Notes: generated from the sequence alone by a model not told the origin. A DNA stretch of 64,000 nt from Bacillus_BD sp963787345 (GCA_963787345.1 CAWBCW010000005.1:1-64000); one strand, 5' to 3'. Positions 17,363-26,519 are shown, counted from the first letter of the stretch. Made by a program: numbers and translations.

Positions 17363-18124
17363 TTATTCTTTAACCATCTCATCATCTAATCCGTATTCTT
17401 TCTCTCTTTCTTTTTCCTTTTTCAGTTTGCGTTTATAGACAATTTTAGAAAAACTCACACTAATTTCATATAAAAAGATAAGTGGTACGGCTACTAAAAA
17501 GTCGGACATAAGATCCGGTGGTGAAATTAAAATCGCTATAATAATCAATACAAAATAGGCGTATTTCCGAATTTTCGCTAGTACATATGGGTTGATAATC
17601 CCTAAGGATGTTAAGAACATCATGACAACCGGCAATTCAAATAGCACACCAAACGGAATGGTTGTATTAAAAATGAAGCGGAAATATTTCTCAGCCGTAA
17701 AGTTCGTTACCATCATATCCCCGCCAAGCTCAATTAAAAAGCCCATGACGGTTGGAAAAATGACAAAATAGCCAAAACATAAACCGACAATAAAAAGAAT
17801 GAAGAGTGCAGGTATATAAGATAAAGATATTTTTCTTTCAATTGGTTTAAGAGCAGGTTTGATAAACAACCAAATTTGTGTGGCAAGTACAGGGATCGTC
17901 CCTGCAACAGCAATCACAGCTGCAAGCATAAAATAAACCCATAAAATATCACTTGGACCTAACACGATGAGTTTAACTTCCAAATCCCTTACTAACCAAT
18001 TGTAAATGTCTTCTACAAATATAAAACCCACAATAAAGAAGATAATAAATGCTGCTAGTGTGATGATGAGTCTTGTTCTTAGTTCGTCTAAATGATCAAT
18101 GACATTTAACTCTTTATCTTCCAT
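17363..18124 (-). CDS. tatC: Sec-independent protein translocase TatC
   Basis: Core receptor of the twin-arginine translocase, recognising RR signal peptides of folded exported proteins. 253 residues. Starts with the family signature VIDHLDELRTRLI, followed by six hydrophobic helices and FNTTIPFGVLFELPVVMMFL in the middle, with the conserved Pro and Glu in the expected places. Charged cytosolic tail (KRKLKKEKEREKEYG). Paired with tatA, 117 bp upstream, although a hairpin lies between, so expression may be partly separate. Confidence 0.93.
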   Translation of the reverse strand: MEDKELNVIDHLDELRTRLIITLAAFIIFFIVGFIFVEDIYNWLVRDLEVKLIVLGPSDILWVYFMLAAVIAVAGTIPVLATQIWLFIKPALKPIERKISLSYIPALFILFIVGLCFGYFVIFPTVMGFLIELGGDMMVTNFTAEKYFRFIFNTTIPFGVLFELPVVMMFLTSLGIINPYVLAKIRKYAYFVLIIIAILISPPDLMSDFLVAVPLIFLYEISVSFSKIVYKRKLKKEKEREKEYGLDDEMVKE

Positions 18125-18212
18125 TCATTTCCCCTGCCAATATATTCATTGAATCAAGATTCAATGCAGATACTCCGTAACAGTAAAATGTACTGTATTT
18201 TTCACCATTCAA

Positions 18213-18244
18213 TAAAAAAGGTGCAAGAAAGTTCTCACACCTTA
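18213..18244 (-). terminator. Hairpin between tatA and tatC
   Basis: On the minus strand AAGGTG pairs with CACCTT, followed by TTTTTTATT, right after the tatA stop. It probably attenuates readthrough into tatC. Confidence 0.65.
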
Positions 18245-18445
18245 TTTAGTCACTTCTTTAACTTCTTTCTTTATGTCTTCCACTTCACCTACAACATCAC
18301 TTGTAAGTTCACGTGTAGATTTCTTAAATTCCTTTAATGTTTGCCCAAACGCACGTCCAATTTCAGGTAACTTTTTAGGACCGAATATAATTAGAGCCAA
18401 CACAAGAATTAGAATCAAACCTGGAATCCCGATATTTGATAACAT
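18242..18445 (-). CDS. tatA: Twin-arginine translocase subunit TatA
   Basis: 67 residues: one short membrane helix (GIPGLILILVLALIIFGP), the hinge FGPKKLPEIGRAFG that marks TatA/E, an amphipathic helix (TLKEFKKSTREL) and a charged tail. Polymerises to form the translocation path with TatC encoded downstream. A G-rich ribosome site precedes ATG 18445. Gram-positive TatA-TatC pairs work without TatB. Confidence 0.92.
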   Translation of the reverse strand: MLSNIGIPGLILILVLALIIFGPKKLPEIGRAFGQTLKEFKKSTRELTSDVVGEVEDIKKEVKEVTK

Positions 18446-18578
18446 GTATAATCCCCCCCCTATATGTGCAATCTACCTAATTTGATTATATTACAAAAAA
18501 TAGGTTACAGGGAGGAAAGCGGTTCATTCTTAATAATAAATTCACAAATTAATATTATCTTTATAATGTACTATGGTT

Positions 18579-19844
18579 TTAAATTAGTAAATTGAACAAT
18601 TGACTGTCGTTATTGATCTCTGTGTATCTAAATCCTTTATCAATCATTCTTGCTGTTAGATCACCATAGTCTTCTTTATGCTTTAACTCAATTCCGATTA
18701 AAACCGGTCCATTTTCTTTATTATTCTTCTTTGTATATTCAAAACGAGTAATATCGTCATCTGGCCCTAATACATTCAAGAATTCTCTCAAAGCGCCTGC
18801 ACGTTGTGGAAAATCAACGATGAAGTAATGCAACAGCCCTTCATAAAGTAAGGAACGATCCTTCATATCTTGCATACGGCCAATGTCATTATTCCCGCCG
18901 CTGATGATGAGTACAACTGTTTTTCCTTTGATCTGTTCTTTATAGAAATCAAGTGCAGCTACTGTAAGTGCTCCAGCTGGTTCTGCTACAATGGCATGTT
19001 CATTGTATAGTTCTAAAATGGAAGAACAAACCTTACCTTCAGGAACAACAATAATATCTTCTAAATACTTTTCTAATATAGAAAAGGTCTTTTCACCTAC
19101 ACAGGCAACTGCCGCACCATCGACAAAACTGTCAATATGCTCAAGAGCTGTCACTTCATGATTTTTAATAGAAGCTTTCATTGAGGGAGCCCCTGCCGGT
19201 TCAACACCAATCATTTTCGTATGAGGTGACACACTCCTCATATATGCGCTCATGCCTGACATGAGTCCACCGCCACCGATGCTGCCAAATACATAATCAA
19301 TACTATCTTCACAATCTTGCAGAACTTCTACTGCAATCGTTCCTTGACCAGCCATTACCTTTTCATCATTAAACGGATGGATAAACGTTCTGCCTTCATC
19401 TTCTGCACAGACCACTGCTTTGTTAAATGATTCGTCAAAGGTATCACCAATTAATACAATATCAACATATTCACGGCCATGCATTTCTACCGATTGAATT
19501 TTTTGTTTTGGTGTTGTTGAAGGCATGAAAATTTTACCTTTAATTTTCAATTTACGGCATGCATACGCAACACCTTGTGCGTGATTCCCTGCACTTGCAC
19601 AAATAACGCCGTTTTCCAACTTATCTTCAGGCAACATTTTCATTGCATAATAGGCTCCGCGTAACTTAAAAGATCGAACTACTTGTAAGTCTTCTCTCTT
19701 TAAATAAACATTACAGTCATATTTTTCCGATAGTCGTTCATTTTTTTGTAATGGCGTATGGGTAACGATATCTTTCAGATGTTGGTATGCAATCAGAATA
19801 TCCTCCACTTGCAACCATTTCTTTTTTGTAGCTTCTTGTTCCAT
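18579..19844 (-). CDS. ilvA: Threonine ammonia-lyase (threonine dehydratase)
   Basis: PLP enzyme turning L-threonine into 2-oxobutanoate and ammonia, the first step to isoleucine. 421 residues, the usual Bacillus length. PLP lysine in SFKLRGAY near residue 58, glycine-rich phosphate loop FGSIGGGGLMSG near 187, and a single C-terminal ACT-like regulatory domain (HYFIVDFPQRAGALREFLNVL) from about 325. The single ACT-like domain suggests isoleucine/valine feedback control of the short type. ATG 19844 behind GAGGGTGA. Transcribed alone. Confidence 0.92.
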   Translation of the reverse strand: MEQEATKKKWLQVEDILIAYQHLKDIVTHTPLQKNERLSEKYDCNVYLKREDLQVVRSFKLRGAYYAMKMLPEDKLENGVICASAGNHAQGVAYACRKLKIKGKIFMPSTTPKQKIQSVEMHGREYVDIVLIGDTFDESFNKAVVCAEDEGRTFIHPFNDEKVMAGQGTIAVEVLQDCEDSIDYVFGSIGGGGLMSGMSAYMRSVSPHTKMIGVEPAGAPSMKASIKNHEVTALEHIDSFVDGAAVACVGEKTFSILEKYLEDIIVVPEGKVCSSILELYNEHAIVAEPAGALTVAALDFYKEQIKGKTVVLIISGGNNDIGRMQDMKDRSLLYEGLLHYFIVDFPQRAGALREFLNVLGPDDDITRFEYTKKNNKENGPVLIGIELKHKEDYGDLTARMIDKGFRYTEINNDSQLFNLLI

Positions 19845-20087
19845 ATCTTCACCCTCAATTCATTCAATTCAAACTTTTAATCATTAAATTATATCATGAA
19901 ATGATCGTTTTTCAATAAACCTTTATATGTATAGAAAAAATTAATAGCATTCACCATTGAATATAATGAAAAGTTACCATTTTTAAATGATTTTATGTTA
20001 TGATACAATAATAATAAACTAAATATTATAAACTTTGAAGTGGGCATATGTTTATACAAAACGAGTACCTACAGGGGAGGACATAAA

Positions 20088-20387
20088 ATGGGTAAAATTG
20101 AAGAATTAGAATTAGTAGCAGAAATGGTAGATTTAGAACCAGAATACGTAATAAAAGAAGCGAGTTATTTTTCTTCTAAAGAGAAAGCTTTTCATTGGAT
20201 TTTCCTTTCAGAAGAAAACCCAGTGAAACCATATAGTAAAGAACAGCTAATCGAAGTAATGGCTTCAATTACCGTTGAAGATATGCAGGATTTAAAAGCA
20301 AATTCAGTAATTGAATATATGCTTCTCGATGACGTTCACACCTATATTACAAAATCAGGTGTTGCTTACCTACGCATCCAAAGATAA
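20088..20387 (+). CDS. Conserved-looking small acidic protein, function unknown
   Basis: 99 residues from ATG 20088 behind GGGGAGGA; the in-frame extension to 20040 lacks a ribosome site. Soluble, helix-rich: GKIEELELVAEMVDLEPEYV at the start, FSSKEKAFHWIFLSEENPVKPY in the middle and YMLLDDVHTYITKSGVAYLR at the end. No family recognised. It is divergent from ilvA and convergent with dfrA, with a shared terminator behind it. Confidence 0.6.
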   Translation: MGKIEELELVAEMVDLEPEYVIKEASYFSSKEKAFHWIFLSEENPVKPYSKEQLIEVMASITVEDMQDLKANSVIEYMLLDDVHTYITKSGVAYLRIQR

Positions 20388-20391
20388 AGAG

Positions 20392-20427
20392 AAAGCAGCC
20401 AGAAGAGATTCCGGCTGCTTTTTTATT
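20392..20427. terminator. Bidirectional terminator between the 99-residue gene and dfrA
   Basis: AAAGCAGCC and GGCTGCTTT arms, flanked by T tracts on the plus strand and A-rich sequence on the other side. Confidence 0.8.
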
Positions 20428-20913
20428 TTACTTCCGATCATAAATCGTATAGTAATAGTCGTAAGGATTTTTTTCGTCTTTAATCCCTTTCTCTTTTGAG
20501 GTAAGGGTCCATTCAGATTCTGGGAATTCCGGAAAAAATGTATCCCCTTCAAATTCATGATGGATTTCAGTAATATAAAGCCGATCCGCAATCGGAAACG
20601 TATCATTAAAAAGCTGGGCTCCACCAATAATAAAGACTTCTTCCTCTTTTTTATCGAGGTACTTTTGTAACTCTTCAACAGAATGAAGAATAGTACACCC
20701 ATCGGCTTGATATTCTGTATTTCTTGTAATTATAATATTTTCCCTTCCAGGAAGTGGCTTTCCGATCGACTCATATGTTTTTCTTCCCATTACAATTGGA
20801 TGTCCCATTGTTACTCTTTTGAAAAACTTTAAATCATCTGGTAAATGCCATGGCAATGCATTGTCTTTTCCAATTACTCGATTTTGGTCCATTGCTACTA
20901 AAAATGATATCAT
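20428..20913 (-). CDS. dfrA: Dihydrofolate reductase
   Basis: Reduces dihydrofolate to tetrahydrofolate with NADPH, restoring the cofactor spent by thymidylate synthase. 161 residues from ATG 20913 behind AGGAGGA. Motifs: SFLVAMDQNRVIGKDNALPWHLPDDL (substrate and Met20 loop region, with the catalytic acid in PDDL), GRKTYESIG (NADPH) and FIIGGAQLF. It follows thyA by about 30 nt; such thyA-dfrA pairs are common in Firmicutes. Confidence 0.93.
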   Translation of the reverse strand: MISFLVAMDQNRVIGKDNALPWHLPDDLKFFKRVTMGHPIVMGRKTYESIGKPLPGRENIIITRNTEYQADGCTILHSVEELQKYLDKKEEEVFIIGGAQLFNDTFPIADRLYITEIHHEFEGDTFFPEFPESEWTLTSKEKGIKDEKNPYDYYYTIYDRK

Positions 20914-20943
20914 ACAATTCCTCCTAATTATTTCCACAACTAA

Positions 20944-21900
20944 TTATACGGCAATAGGTGCTTTAATTGGTGGATGTGGATCATAACCTTCTATCGATAA
21001 ATCTTCCATTTCAATCTCAAAGATCGATGCTACCTTCTCGTTAATATGTAGAGTTGGAAATGATCTTGGATCACGTTTCACCTGTGTTTCAACCTGCTTA
21101 ATATGGTTGGCATAAATATGGGCATCGCCTATCGTATGAACAAATTCACCAGGTTGTAATCCACACTCATGCGCAATAAGATGAGTTAATAGTGCATAAC
21201 TAGCAATATTGAATGGAACTCCTAAGAAAATATCACCACTGCGTTGATAAAGCTGACAACTCAACTTTCCGTCATGTACATAAAATTGAAACAAAGTATG
21301 ACAAGGCGGCAATGCCATTTGCGGTGTGAATTCTGGTGACCAAGATGATAATATTAACCGTCTTGAATTCGGATTCGTCTTAATTTGTTGAATCAAATCC
21401 TTTAACTGGTCAATCGGCTCACCATTTGTCGTTTCCCATGCACGCCACTGTTTTCCATAAACTGGACCTAATTCACCATACTTTTCCGCAAATTTGTCAT
21501 CCTCTAAAATCTGTTTCTTAAATTTTTCCATTTCATCTTCATACTGCCTACGAAAAGCTTCATCTTCTTGACTGCGCAATCCAAAATCTGACATATCCGG
21601 TCCTTTATATTCATTACTCTCAACCCAGTTTTTAAAGGCCCATTCATTCCAGATATTATTATCATGCTTTAATAAATAACGAATATTCGTATCGCCTTTA
21701 ATAAACCATAATAATTCACTCGCAACTAAGCGGAACGGAACTTTCTTTGTCGTCAATAAAGGAAATCCCTTCTGAAGATCAAATCTCATTTGATAGCCAA
21801 AAACCGATAATGTACCTGTTCCAGTTCGATCTCCTTTTTGATTACCATGATCAAGAACATGGCGACACATCTTTAAATATTCATACTCAGGATGCTGCAC
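20944..21900 (-). CDS. thyA: Thymidylate synthase, long L. casei-type
   Basis: Methylates dUMP to dTMP using methylenetetrahydrofolate. 318 residues, about 50 longer than the E. coli enzyme because of an insert around residues 90-140 (RSQEDEAFRRQYEDEMEKFK) as in the L. casei form. Catalytic cysteine in ALPPCHTLFQFYV, and the dUMP-binding QRSGDIFLGVPFNIA. Starts at GTG with AAAGGAG about 10 nt upstream. First gene of the thyA-dfrA pair; repeat R3 lies upstream. Confidence 0.93.
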   Translation of the reverse strand: MQHPEYEYLKMCRHVLDHGNQKGDRTGTGTLSVFGYQMRFDLQKGFPLLTTKKVPFRLVASELLWFIKGDTNIRYLLKHDNNIWNEWAFKNWVESNEYKGPDMSDFGLRSQEDEAFRRQYEDEMEKFKKQILEDDKFAEKYGELGPVYGKQWRAWETTNGEPIDQLKDLIQQIKTNPNSRRLILSSWSPEFTPQMALPPCHTLFQFYVHDGKLSCQLYQRSGDIFLGVPFNIASYALLTHLIAHECGLQPGEFVHTIGDAHIYANHIKQVETQVKRDPRSFPTLHINEKVASIFEIEMEDLSIEGYDPHPPIKAPIAV

Positions 21901-22008
21901 CTTTTAAACACTCCTTTTAAAAAACATCACACCATTTTCATGACAAAGTCACTATCTTATCATTTTAGCATAAAAAAGGATTAATTCTATTATTTGGAAA
22001 CAAGCAAA

Positions 22009-22170
22009 AATCAAATTCGCCTCGATAAATTTCCTTTAAGAAATCCGTGGCATCCGCCGACGACTTCAACTTCATTCAGCCGGAGTTTGAACTCCTACTA
22101 AATTGATAAAACCTTGAATACATCTCGACATTTATATATGCGAGAGACTTCTTCTAAAGAAAATTGCCTT
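22009..22170 (+). repeat. Dispersed structured repeat, copy R3 (central hairpin deleted)
   Basis: Begins ATCAAATTCGCCTCGATAAATT, then passes directly to AGAAATCCGTGGCATCCGCC, TTCATTCAGCCGG, AACTCCTACTAAATTGATAAA. It lacks the inner hairpin seen in R1, R2 and R4 and its opening palindrome is decayed. It lies between the metalloprotease gene and thyA. Confidence 0.65.
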
Positions 22171-22184
22171 CCATCTCCTTCATA

Positions 22185-22889
22185 TTATTTTAATTTTTGA
22201 ATATATTCATACGTTAAAGGCGCATATTTTCTTAACTCATTTCGGTATGAATCTTTAAAATAATAATAGGCAAATGCTTCGGCGAAATATTCTTCTGGAT
22301 AGATTAATAAATAATCGTTGTTAGGAAACAGGCTCTCCTTTTCTAAGTTCCAAATCGTTAAAAATGTTTCTTGATGCCGAATTTCTTCAAACACATGCCG
22401 ATCGACCGAATGGGCTAATTCATGCAACTCTAGATTTACAGAACCATGTCCTCTCCCTTTCTGGCTGTAACCAATTTTTACAAGAACGGTTTTGCCGCCG
22501 CCAACACCCGGGATGTCATCCCAAGTCTTATTTTGTTCATAACCACGTGGAACTTCTCCAGCCAGATGTGATGCTGTTGGATTGTCCGTTAACCTGCCTG
22601 TAAATAATTTGACGATAATTCGATTTTCTCGAATTTTAGACAATAAAGATGGCGGAAGCCTGTCAATTCGAGAAATGATATGAGATGCCTCTATCACATC
22701 AAATTCTTTTTTCGGCAAAACAATAATATGATTTAACTCTTCAGGAGAATGTAATTGTAATTGATTTTTTAACGGAGAATGTTTAGATAGATTTAGTAAT
22801 TTGACCCCGTCTTTATCCGCTTGTGAATTTCCCATTAAAATTAATGATAGTAAAATGAGAAATAGGAAGGAGCCTTGTCTAATTTTCAT
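22185..22889 (-). CDS. Secreted lethal-factor-related zinc metalloendopeptidase (PPEP-like)
   Basis: 234 residues with a signal peptide (FLFLILLSLILMGNSQA). The second half holds LELHELAHSVDRH (HExxH zinc motif at 156-160) and YPEEYFAEAFAYYY near 197-210, whose glutamate is the likely third zinc ligand, as in the anthrax toxin lethal factor-like fold. Known relatives include Pro-Pro endopeptidases that clip surface proteins. Length suits a single catalytic domain without toxin-binding modules, so a housekeeping or surface-processing role is more likely than a toxin. Start ATG 22889. Alone between R3 and a divergent nuclease gene. Confidence 0.75.
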   Translation of the reverse strand: MKIRQGSFLFLILLSLILMGNSQADKDGVKLLNLSKHSPLKNQLQLHSPEELNHIIVLPKKEFDVIEASHIISRIDRLPPSLLSKIRENRIIVKLFTGRLTDNPTASHLAGEVPRGYEQNKTWDDIPGVGGGKTVLVKIGYSQKGRGHGSVNLELHELAHSVDRHVFEEIRHQETFLTIWNLEKESLFPNNDYLLIYPEEYFAEAFAYYYFKDSYRNELRKYAPLTYEYIQKLK

Positions 22890-22932
22890 AAAATCGACAC
22901 CTTTATTTTAAAGTACATAGGAGGCTTGCAAA

Positions 22933-23316
22933 ATGAATGAAGAAATCTATGAATCTATTAATCGTGAGCATACACTTTATTGTATATATTTGCAGTTAAC
23001 AGAAGATCAAACCGTTCAAGTTGGTAAACTCGGTGACTATCTTTTTCGAAAAGGAACATATATCTATGTAGGTAGTGCAAAGAAAAATATCGTTAATCGA
23101 ATCCACCGACATATACAAATTGATAAAAAACTCCATTGGCATTTTGATTATCTCAGGCCTTCTGGAATGATTACAAAAATTATAACATATGATGAAAGAT
23201 TAGGAGAGTGTGCTCTCGCTGAGAAAATAAGGAAAAAGGAAAGTGGGGTATTTCCGATCAAAGGATTCGGGTCATCTGATTGTCGGTGCCAATCACATCT
23301 TATTTACATCCAGTGA
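22933..23316 (+). CDS. GIY-YIG nuclease family protein (DUF123 type)
   Basis: 127 residues. GTYIYVGSAKKNIVNRIHRHI is the GIY-YIG core with its arginine, followed by HWHFDYLRPSG and a late ECALAEKIRKKE carrying the catalytic-type glutamate. The tail has FGSSDCRCQSHL (Cys/His cluster). DUF123 proteins are small stand-alone versions whose substrates are unknown. ATG 22933 behind AGGAGGC. Confidence 0.8.
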   Translation: MNEEIYESINREHTLYCIYLQLTEDQTVQVGKLGDYLFRKGTYIYVGSAKKNIVNRIHRHIQIDKKLHWHFDYLRPSGMITKIITYDERLGECALAEKIRKKESGVFPIKGFGSSDCRCQSHLIYIQ

Positions 23317-23420
23317 ATGGGCGTACCCATTCCCCTTTTCATACATATAGATAATATAATATTCAATCCTCCGTACTACTTTCGATCGTTGGTTTGATAT
23401 TCCCATCATTCGGGTAAAGG

Positions 23421-23696
23421 GTGAGCCGCTTGAGATTTAGGTTTAAAAGAGGATTAGACGAAGAGGTGCAGACCAATTTAAATGAGGTTTCAGAGCTATT
23501 GCAATCGGGTTACTTTTTACTCATCGATCTATTATTTTGGGCACTCTTATTAACAGCCTTTACGAAACCTGTTCATCATTCGATCCTATTAATCATCTTC
23601 GCCTATGTTGGCTATTATACGATGGGAGTTTGTCTTTTGTTATTATTACGATTCCTAACAAGAGACTTAATCCCTACAAAAAAGAGAACAGAATAG
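23421..23696 (+). CDS. Small two-helix membrane protein
   Basis: 91 residues from a GTG. An amphipathic start (RFRFKRGLDEEVQTNLNEV) is followed by two membrane helices (LLIDLLFWALLLTAF and SILLIIFAYVGYYTMGVCLLLLL) and a basic end. No family recognised. It follows the GIY-YIG gene on the same strand and ends in its own terminator. Confidence 0.5.
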   Translation: MSRLRFRFKRGLDEEVQTNLNEVSELLQSGYFLLIDLLFWALLLTAFTKPVHHSILLIIFAYVGYYTMGVCLLLLLRFLTRDLIPTKKRTE

Positions 23697-23712
23697 CCTG
23701 TTCTCTTTTTTC
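23681..23712. terminator. Terminator between the small membrane gene and ypjP
   Basis: AAAGAGAACAG-AATAGC-CTGTTCTCTTT followed by more T; it overlaps the end of the upstream gene. Confidence 0.8.
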
Positions 23713-23720
23713 TGCTTCGA

Positions 23721-24308
23721 TCATGTCATCCATTTAGGAGGAGTATTCTTATCCCAAGAAATAACTCCTAAATCATGATGTTTTTGAAATTGATCGTTTG
23801 CAAGATGATAATGAAAGTTAAATACATAAGGTTCTTGCGGCGGATGATCTCTTCGTACATGGAAACGAATGACATCTTGCTTTGTTACTAAATTGGTAAT
23901 ATGGAAAATCCTTTCAGATGTTCCACCACTGGGCATTTCACTAATGACTAATTGACTTAAATCATCCTCTGGAAATTCTTGCGCAACTCCAGAAATTACT
24001 TTTTCGATATTTGGTAAAATAAATTCTTTAAACTCGTCTTCAATGACAGGCTTTATTCTAGTTCCGAATTTTAAATAGGAGTTTTCTTCCGCATGTTTTA
24101 CCATGTCTTGAACAAATTGTTCCCGCTCTGATCGCTCTTCATCTTCATAAGGATATTCTTCAATAGGCGGTTCGTTCGATTGATAGAGATCACGTTTCGG
24201 CTGTTTGTGCTCATTTGGAGATTCTGCTAATAACGTTTGCGGCGTAATTAATCCAAATGTGGCAACCGTAACGAGAACGAGCAGGGATTTTCGAAGCCAG
24301 TTTGGCAT
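23721..24308 (-). CDS. ypjP: YpjP family secreted protein
   Basis: 195 residues with a signal peptide (SLLVLVTVATFGLITPQTLLA). The mature part has EEYPYEDEERSEREQFVQDM, KFGTRIKPVIEDEF and the C-terminal FNFHYHLANDQFQKHHDLG that characterise YpjP. Family function unknown. As in B. subtilis it lies near thyA/dfrA. ATG 24308. Confidence 0.85.
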   Translation of the reverse strand: MPNWLRKSLLVLVTVATFGLITPQTLLAESPNEHKQPKRDLYQSNEPPIEEYPYEDEERSEREQFVQDMVKHAEENSYLKFGTRIKPVIEDEFKEFILPNIEKVISGVAQEFPEDDLSQLVISEMPSGGTSERIFHITNLVTKQDVIRFHVRRDHPPQEPYVFNFHYHLANDQFQKHHDLGVISWDKNTPPKWMT

Positions 24309-24488
24309 ACTTCATCATCTCTTTCTACGATTAAATCCTAAATTTTAATGTTTTTTAAAAAAGGTATAAACTCATTGTACTATAGAATACTAATATTCTA
24401 CGAATGAAATATCGAACGGTTTCATATTTTTTTAACGGTAAAAATTCCCTTATTAAAAAGTAAGGATTTAAATAGGAGGTTGGAGAAC

Positions 24489-24560
24489 ATGGACTTTCTA
24501 ATTATGATATTAGGCTTATTAATGCTTGGCTATTTTGTTTGGCTGGCGGCTAACGATTAA
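24489..24560 (+). CDS. 23-residue single-helix membrane peptide
   Basis: A short frame behind a strong ribosome site (AGGAGG, about 12 nt before ATG). Starts MDFLIMILGLLMLGYFVWL and ends AAND. Nearly the whole peptide is a membrane helix with a charged end. The strong Shine-Dalgarno and the terminator behind it support expression. No family recognised. Confidence 0.55.
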   Translation: MDFLIMILGLLMLGYFVWLAAND

Positions 24561-24595
24561 TCCTTATCTCTTAAATCGTTCGTAAATAATGATAT

Positions 24596-24643
24596 AAAAA
24601 TGACAAAAAAGAGTGCTTATCGCACTCTTTTTGTCATTTTTAT
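24596..24643. terminator. Bidirectional terminator, 23-residue peptide gene / bacilliredoxin
   Basis: Long arms AAAAATGACAAAAA and AGAGTGC pairing through a 4-nt loop; T-rich on both strands. Confidence 0.8.
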
Positions 24644-24650
24644 TTCTTAT

Positions 24651-25085
24651 TTAGCAGTTTTCAGCAAAAGCAGTTTGTAAATTATTAACAATGCTCTCCA
24701 ATGATTGTCCTTCAATATCATGACGGTGAATAAAGTGAACCACTTCTTTCCCTTTTAATAAAGCCATTGAAGGAGATGATGGAGGAATCTCACCAAAGTA
24801 TTCTCGCATTTTTGCAGTAGCCTCTTTTTCTTGTCCTGCGAAGACAGTTACAAGATGATCTGGCTTTTTCTCACTTGATGCAACTGCATGGCTTGCCGCT
24901 GGACGAGCTAAACCAGCAGCACAACCGCAAACGGAGTTAACAACGACCAGTGTCGTGCCTTCAGTATTTTCGATATATTGCTCTACGTCTTCCGGTGAAA
25001 GTAACTCCTGAAAACCAGATTGAACAAGTTCTTCACGCATTGGTTTAACCATTTGTTTCATATATTCTTCATACGCCATTGACAT
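24651..25085 (-). CDS. Bacilliredoxin (BrxA/BrxB family)
   Basis: A thioredoxin-fold protein that removes bacillithiol from S-bacillithiolated proteins. 144 residues with NSVCGCAAGLARPA, the CGC active site of the family, near residue 52. Conserved C-terminal GKEVVHFIHRHDIEG. It implies that the cell uses bacillithiol. ATG 25085 (a second ATG two codons later). Which paralogue (BrxA or BrxB) cannot be decided from this window. Confidence 0.9.
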   Translation of the reverse strand: MSMAYEEYMKQMVKPMREELVQSGFQELLSPEDVEQYIENTEGTTLVVVNSVCGCAAGLARPAASHAVASSEKKPDHLVTVFAGQEKEATAKMREYFGEIPPSSPSMALLKGKEVVHFIHRHDIEGQSLESIVNNLQTAFAENC

Positions 25086-25153
25086 GGATATAATACCCCC
25101 TAAAGGTTTATTTTCAATGTTAGCATACTATAAACTATGATAAAATAGCAATG

Positions 25154-26290
25154 TTAATGTTTTTTTCTCAACACTTCTGGAATGTAAACACAGAATGGTT
25201 CACTTTCCATATAATCACCTGTTACAGCATATGCTCTCGATCGAGACCCTCCGCAAATTCCGTTGTATTCACATACTCCACATTTTCCTTTATACAGATG
25301 GGGCTGTCGTAGATCCTTAAATACTTTGGATTCACGGTAGATTTCAGAAAGCGGGGTTTCTCGGACGTTCCCTGCAACAATCGGCAACATCCCACTTGGC
25401 ATCACGTCACCGATATGAGATATGAAACAAAAGCCATTCCCATCATTTACCCCTTTTGGTGCCCGTTTGAGTCCATCCCTTTTAGATGCGATGTCAGATG
25501 TGATACTGTCCTGATATTGAATTTCTCCTTTAGCGATGACATGCTCCCGCATTTTTTCTTGTAAAACAACTCGGCGATAATGCTGAGCAGCTGTTGTTTT
25601 AATATCGAATGGAGCCGTCTTACTTAATTGATATAACCATTTGAATACCTTTTCGTGTTCTACAGGAGAAATGCAGGCGTCTATCTGCCCTCTTCCAGTC
25701 GGCACAAGTAAAAATACATACCACATTGAAACGTTCAATTCTTCTATCAACATGGCCATTTCCTCTAAATATTCATAATTATATCGTGAAATGACCGTGT
25801 TAATTTGTAATGGCATATCAAGTTCAATAAGTTGTTTAATTTTTTCTACGGTTAAATCAAAGGAACCTTGTGTTCCACGAAATGAATCATGTATTTCCGC
25901 ATTCGGTGCATCTAAACTAAAAGCCCAGCGAGAAAGACCAACTTCTTTTGCCTTTAGCATCTTTTCTTTTGTAACATGCGGAGTTGCACTTGGAGTCATG
26001 GAAACACGCATCCCTTTAGACACAGCATATTTCGCTAAGCGGAATAAATCTTCCCTTAACATACAATCTCCGCCAGTAAACACGAGCATCGGATTGTTCA
26101 TTTCGTAAATTTCATCAATAAGCTTCATTCCTTCTTCATGACTAAGCTCTCTTGGGTCTGGTAAAGGTTGTGCATCTGCACGACAATGGATACATTTTAA
26201 TTCACAGGCTCTTGTCACTTCCCAGATTACAATAAATGGATTTTGATTATAATCAATCTTTTTTCCATGAGGATGTAAGACATGTTGCAT
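25154..26290 (-). CDS. Radical SAM/SPASM domain protein (NirJ-like)
   Basis: 378 residues. Start chosen at ATG 26290, after which family-like sequence begins; the 34 codons upstream look non-coding. WEVTRACELKCIHCRADAQ gives the CxxxCxxC cluster near residue 30, VFTGGDCMLRED follows, and the C-terminal SPASM-type cysteines lie in GKCGVCEYNGICGGSRSRAY. Resembles the TIGR04053-type group related to haem d1/peptide-modifying enzymes. No precursor peptide or haem genes are adjacent, so the substrate is open. Confidence 0.8.
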   Translation of the reverse strand: MQHVLHPHGKKIDYNQNPFIVIWEVTRACELKCIHCRADAQPLPDPRELSHEEGMKLIDEIYEMNNPMLVFTGGDCMLREDLFRLAKYAVSKGMRVSMTPSATPHVTKEKMLKAKEVGLSRWAFSLDAPNAEIHDSFRGTQGSFDLTVEKIKQLIELDMPLQINTVISRYNYEYLEEMAMLIEELNVSMWYVFLLVPTGRGQIDACISPVEHEKVFKWLYQLSKTAPFDIKTTAAQHYRRVVLQEKMREHVIAKGEIQYQDSITSDIASKRDGLKRAPKGVNDGNGFCFISHIGDVMPSGMLPIVAGNVRETPLSEIYRESKVFKDLRQPHLYKGKCGVCEYNGICGGSRSRAYAVTGDYMESEPFCVYIPEVLRKKH

Positions 26291-26519
26291 ATTATCACCA
26301 AACTTTTCATTTATTCTCAATGAATGGGCTTCCATTCTTGATGTCATAAAATTATAGAATAATGCCAAACTCTTTAATATGAGAATTATCACTATAAGTG
26401 TAAGAACACTTTCCTACTATATAATTTATACAGTGCCAAGATTATATGAAAAAGACGAATCCTTTTTCCTTACCTTTTCGTATAAGAGTTATTCAAATAA
26501 TTGAAGAGGAGTTTAAATA

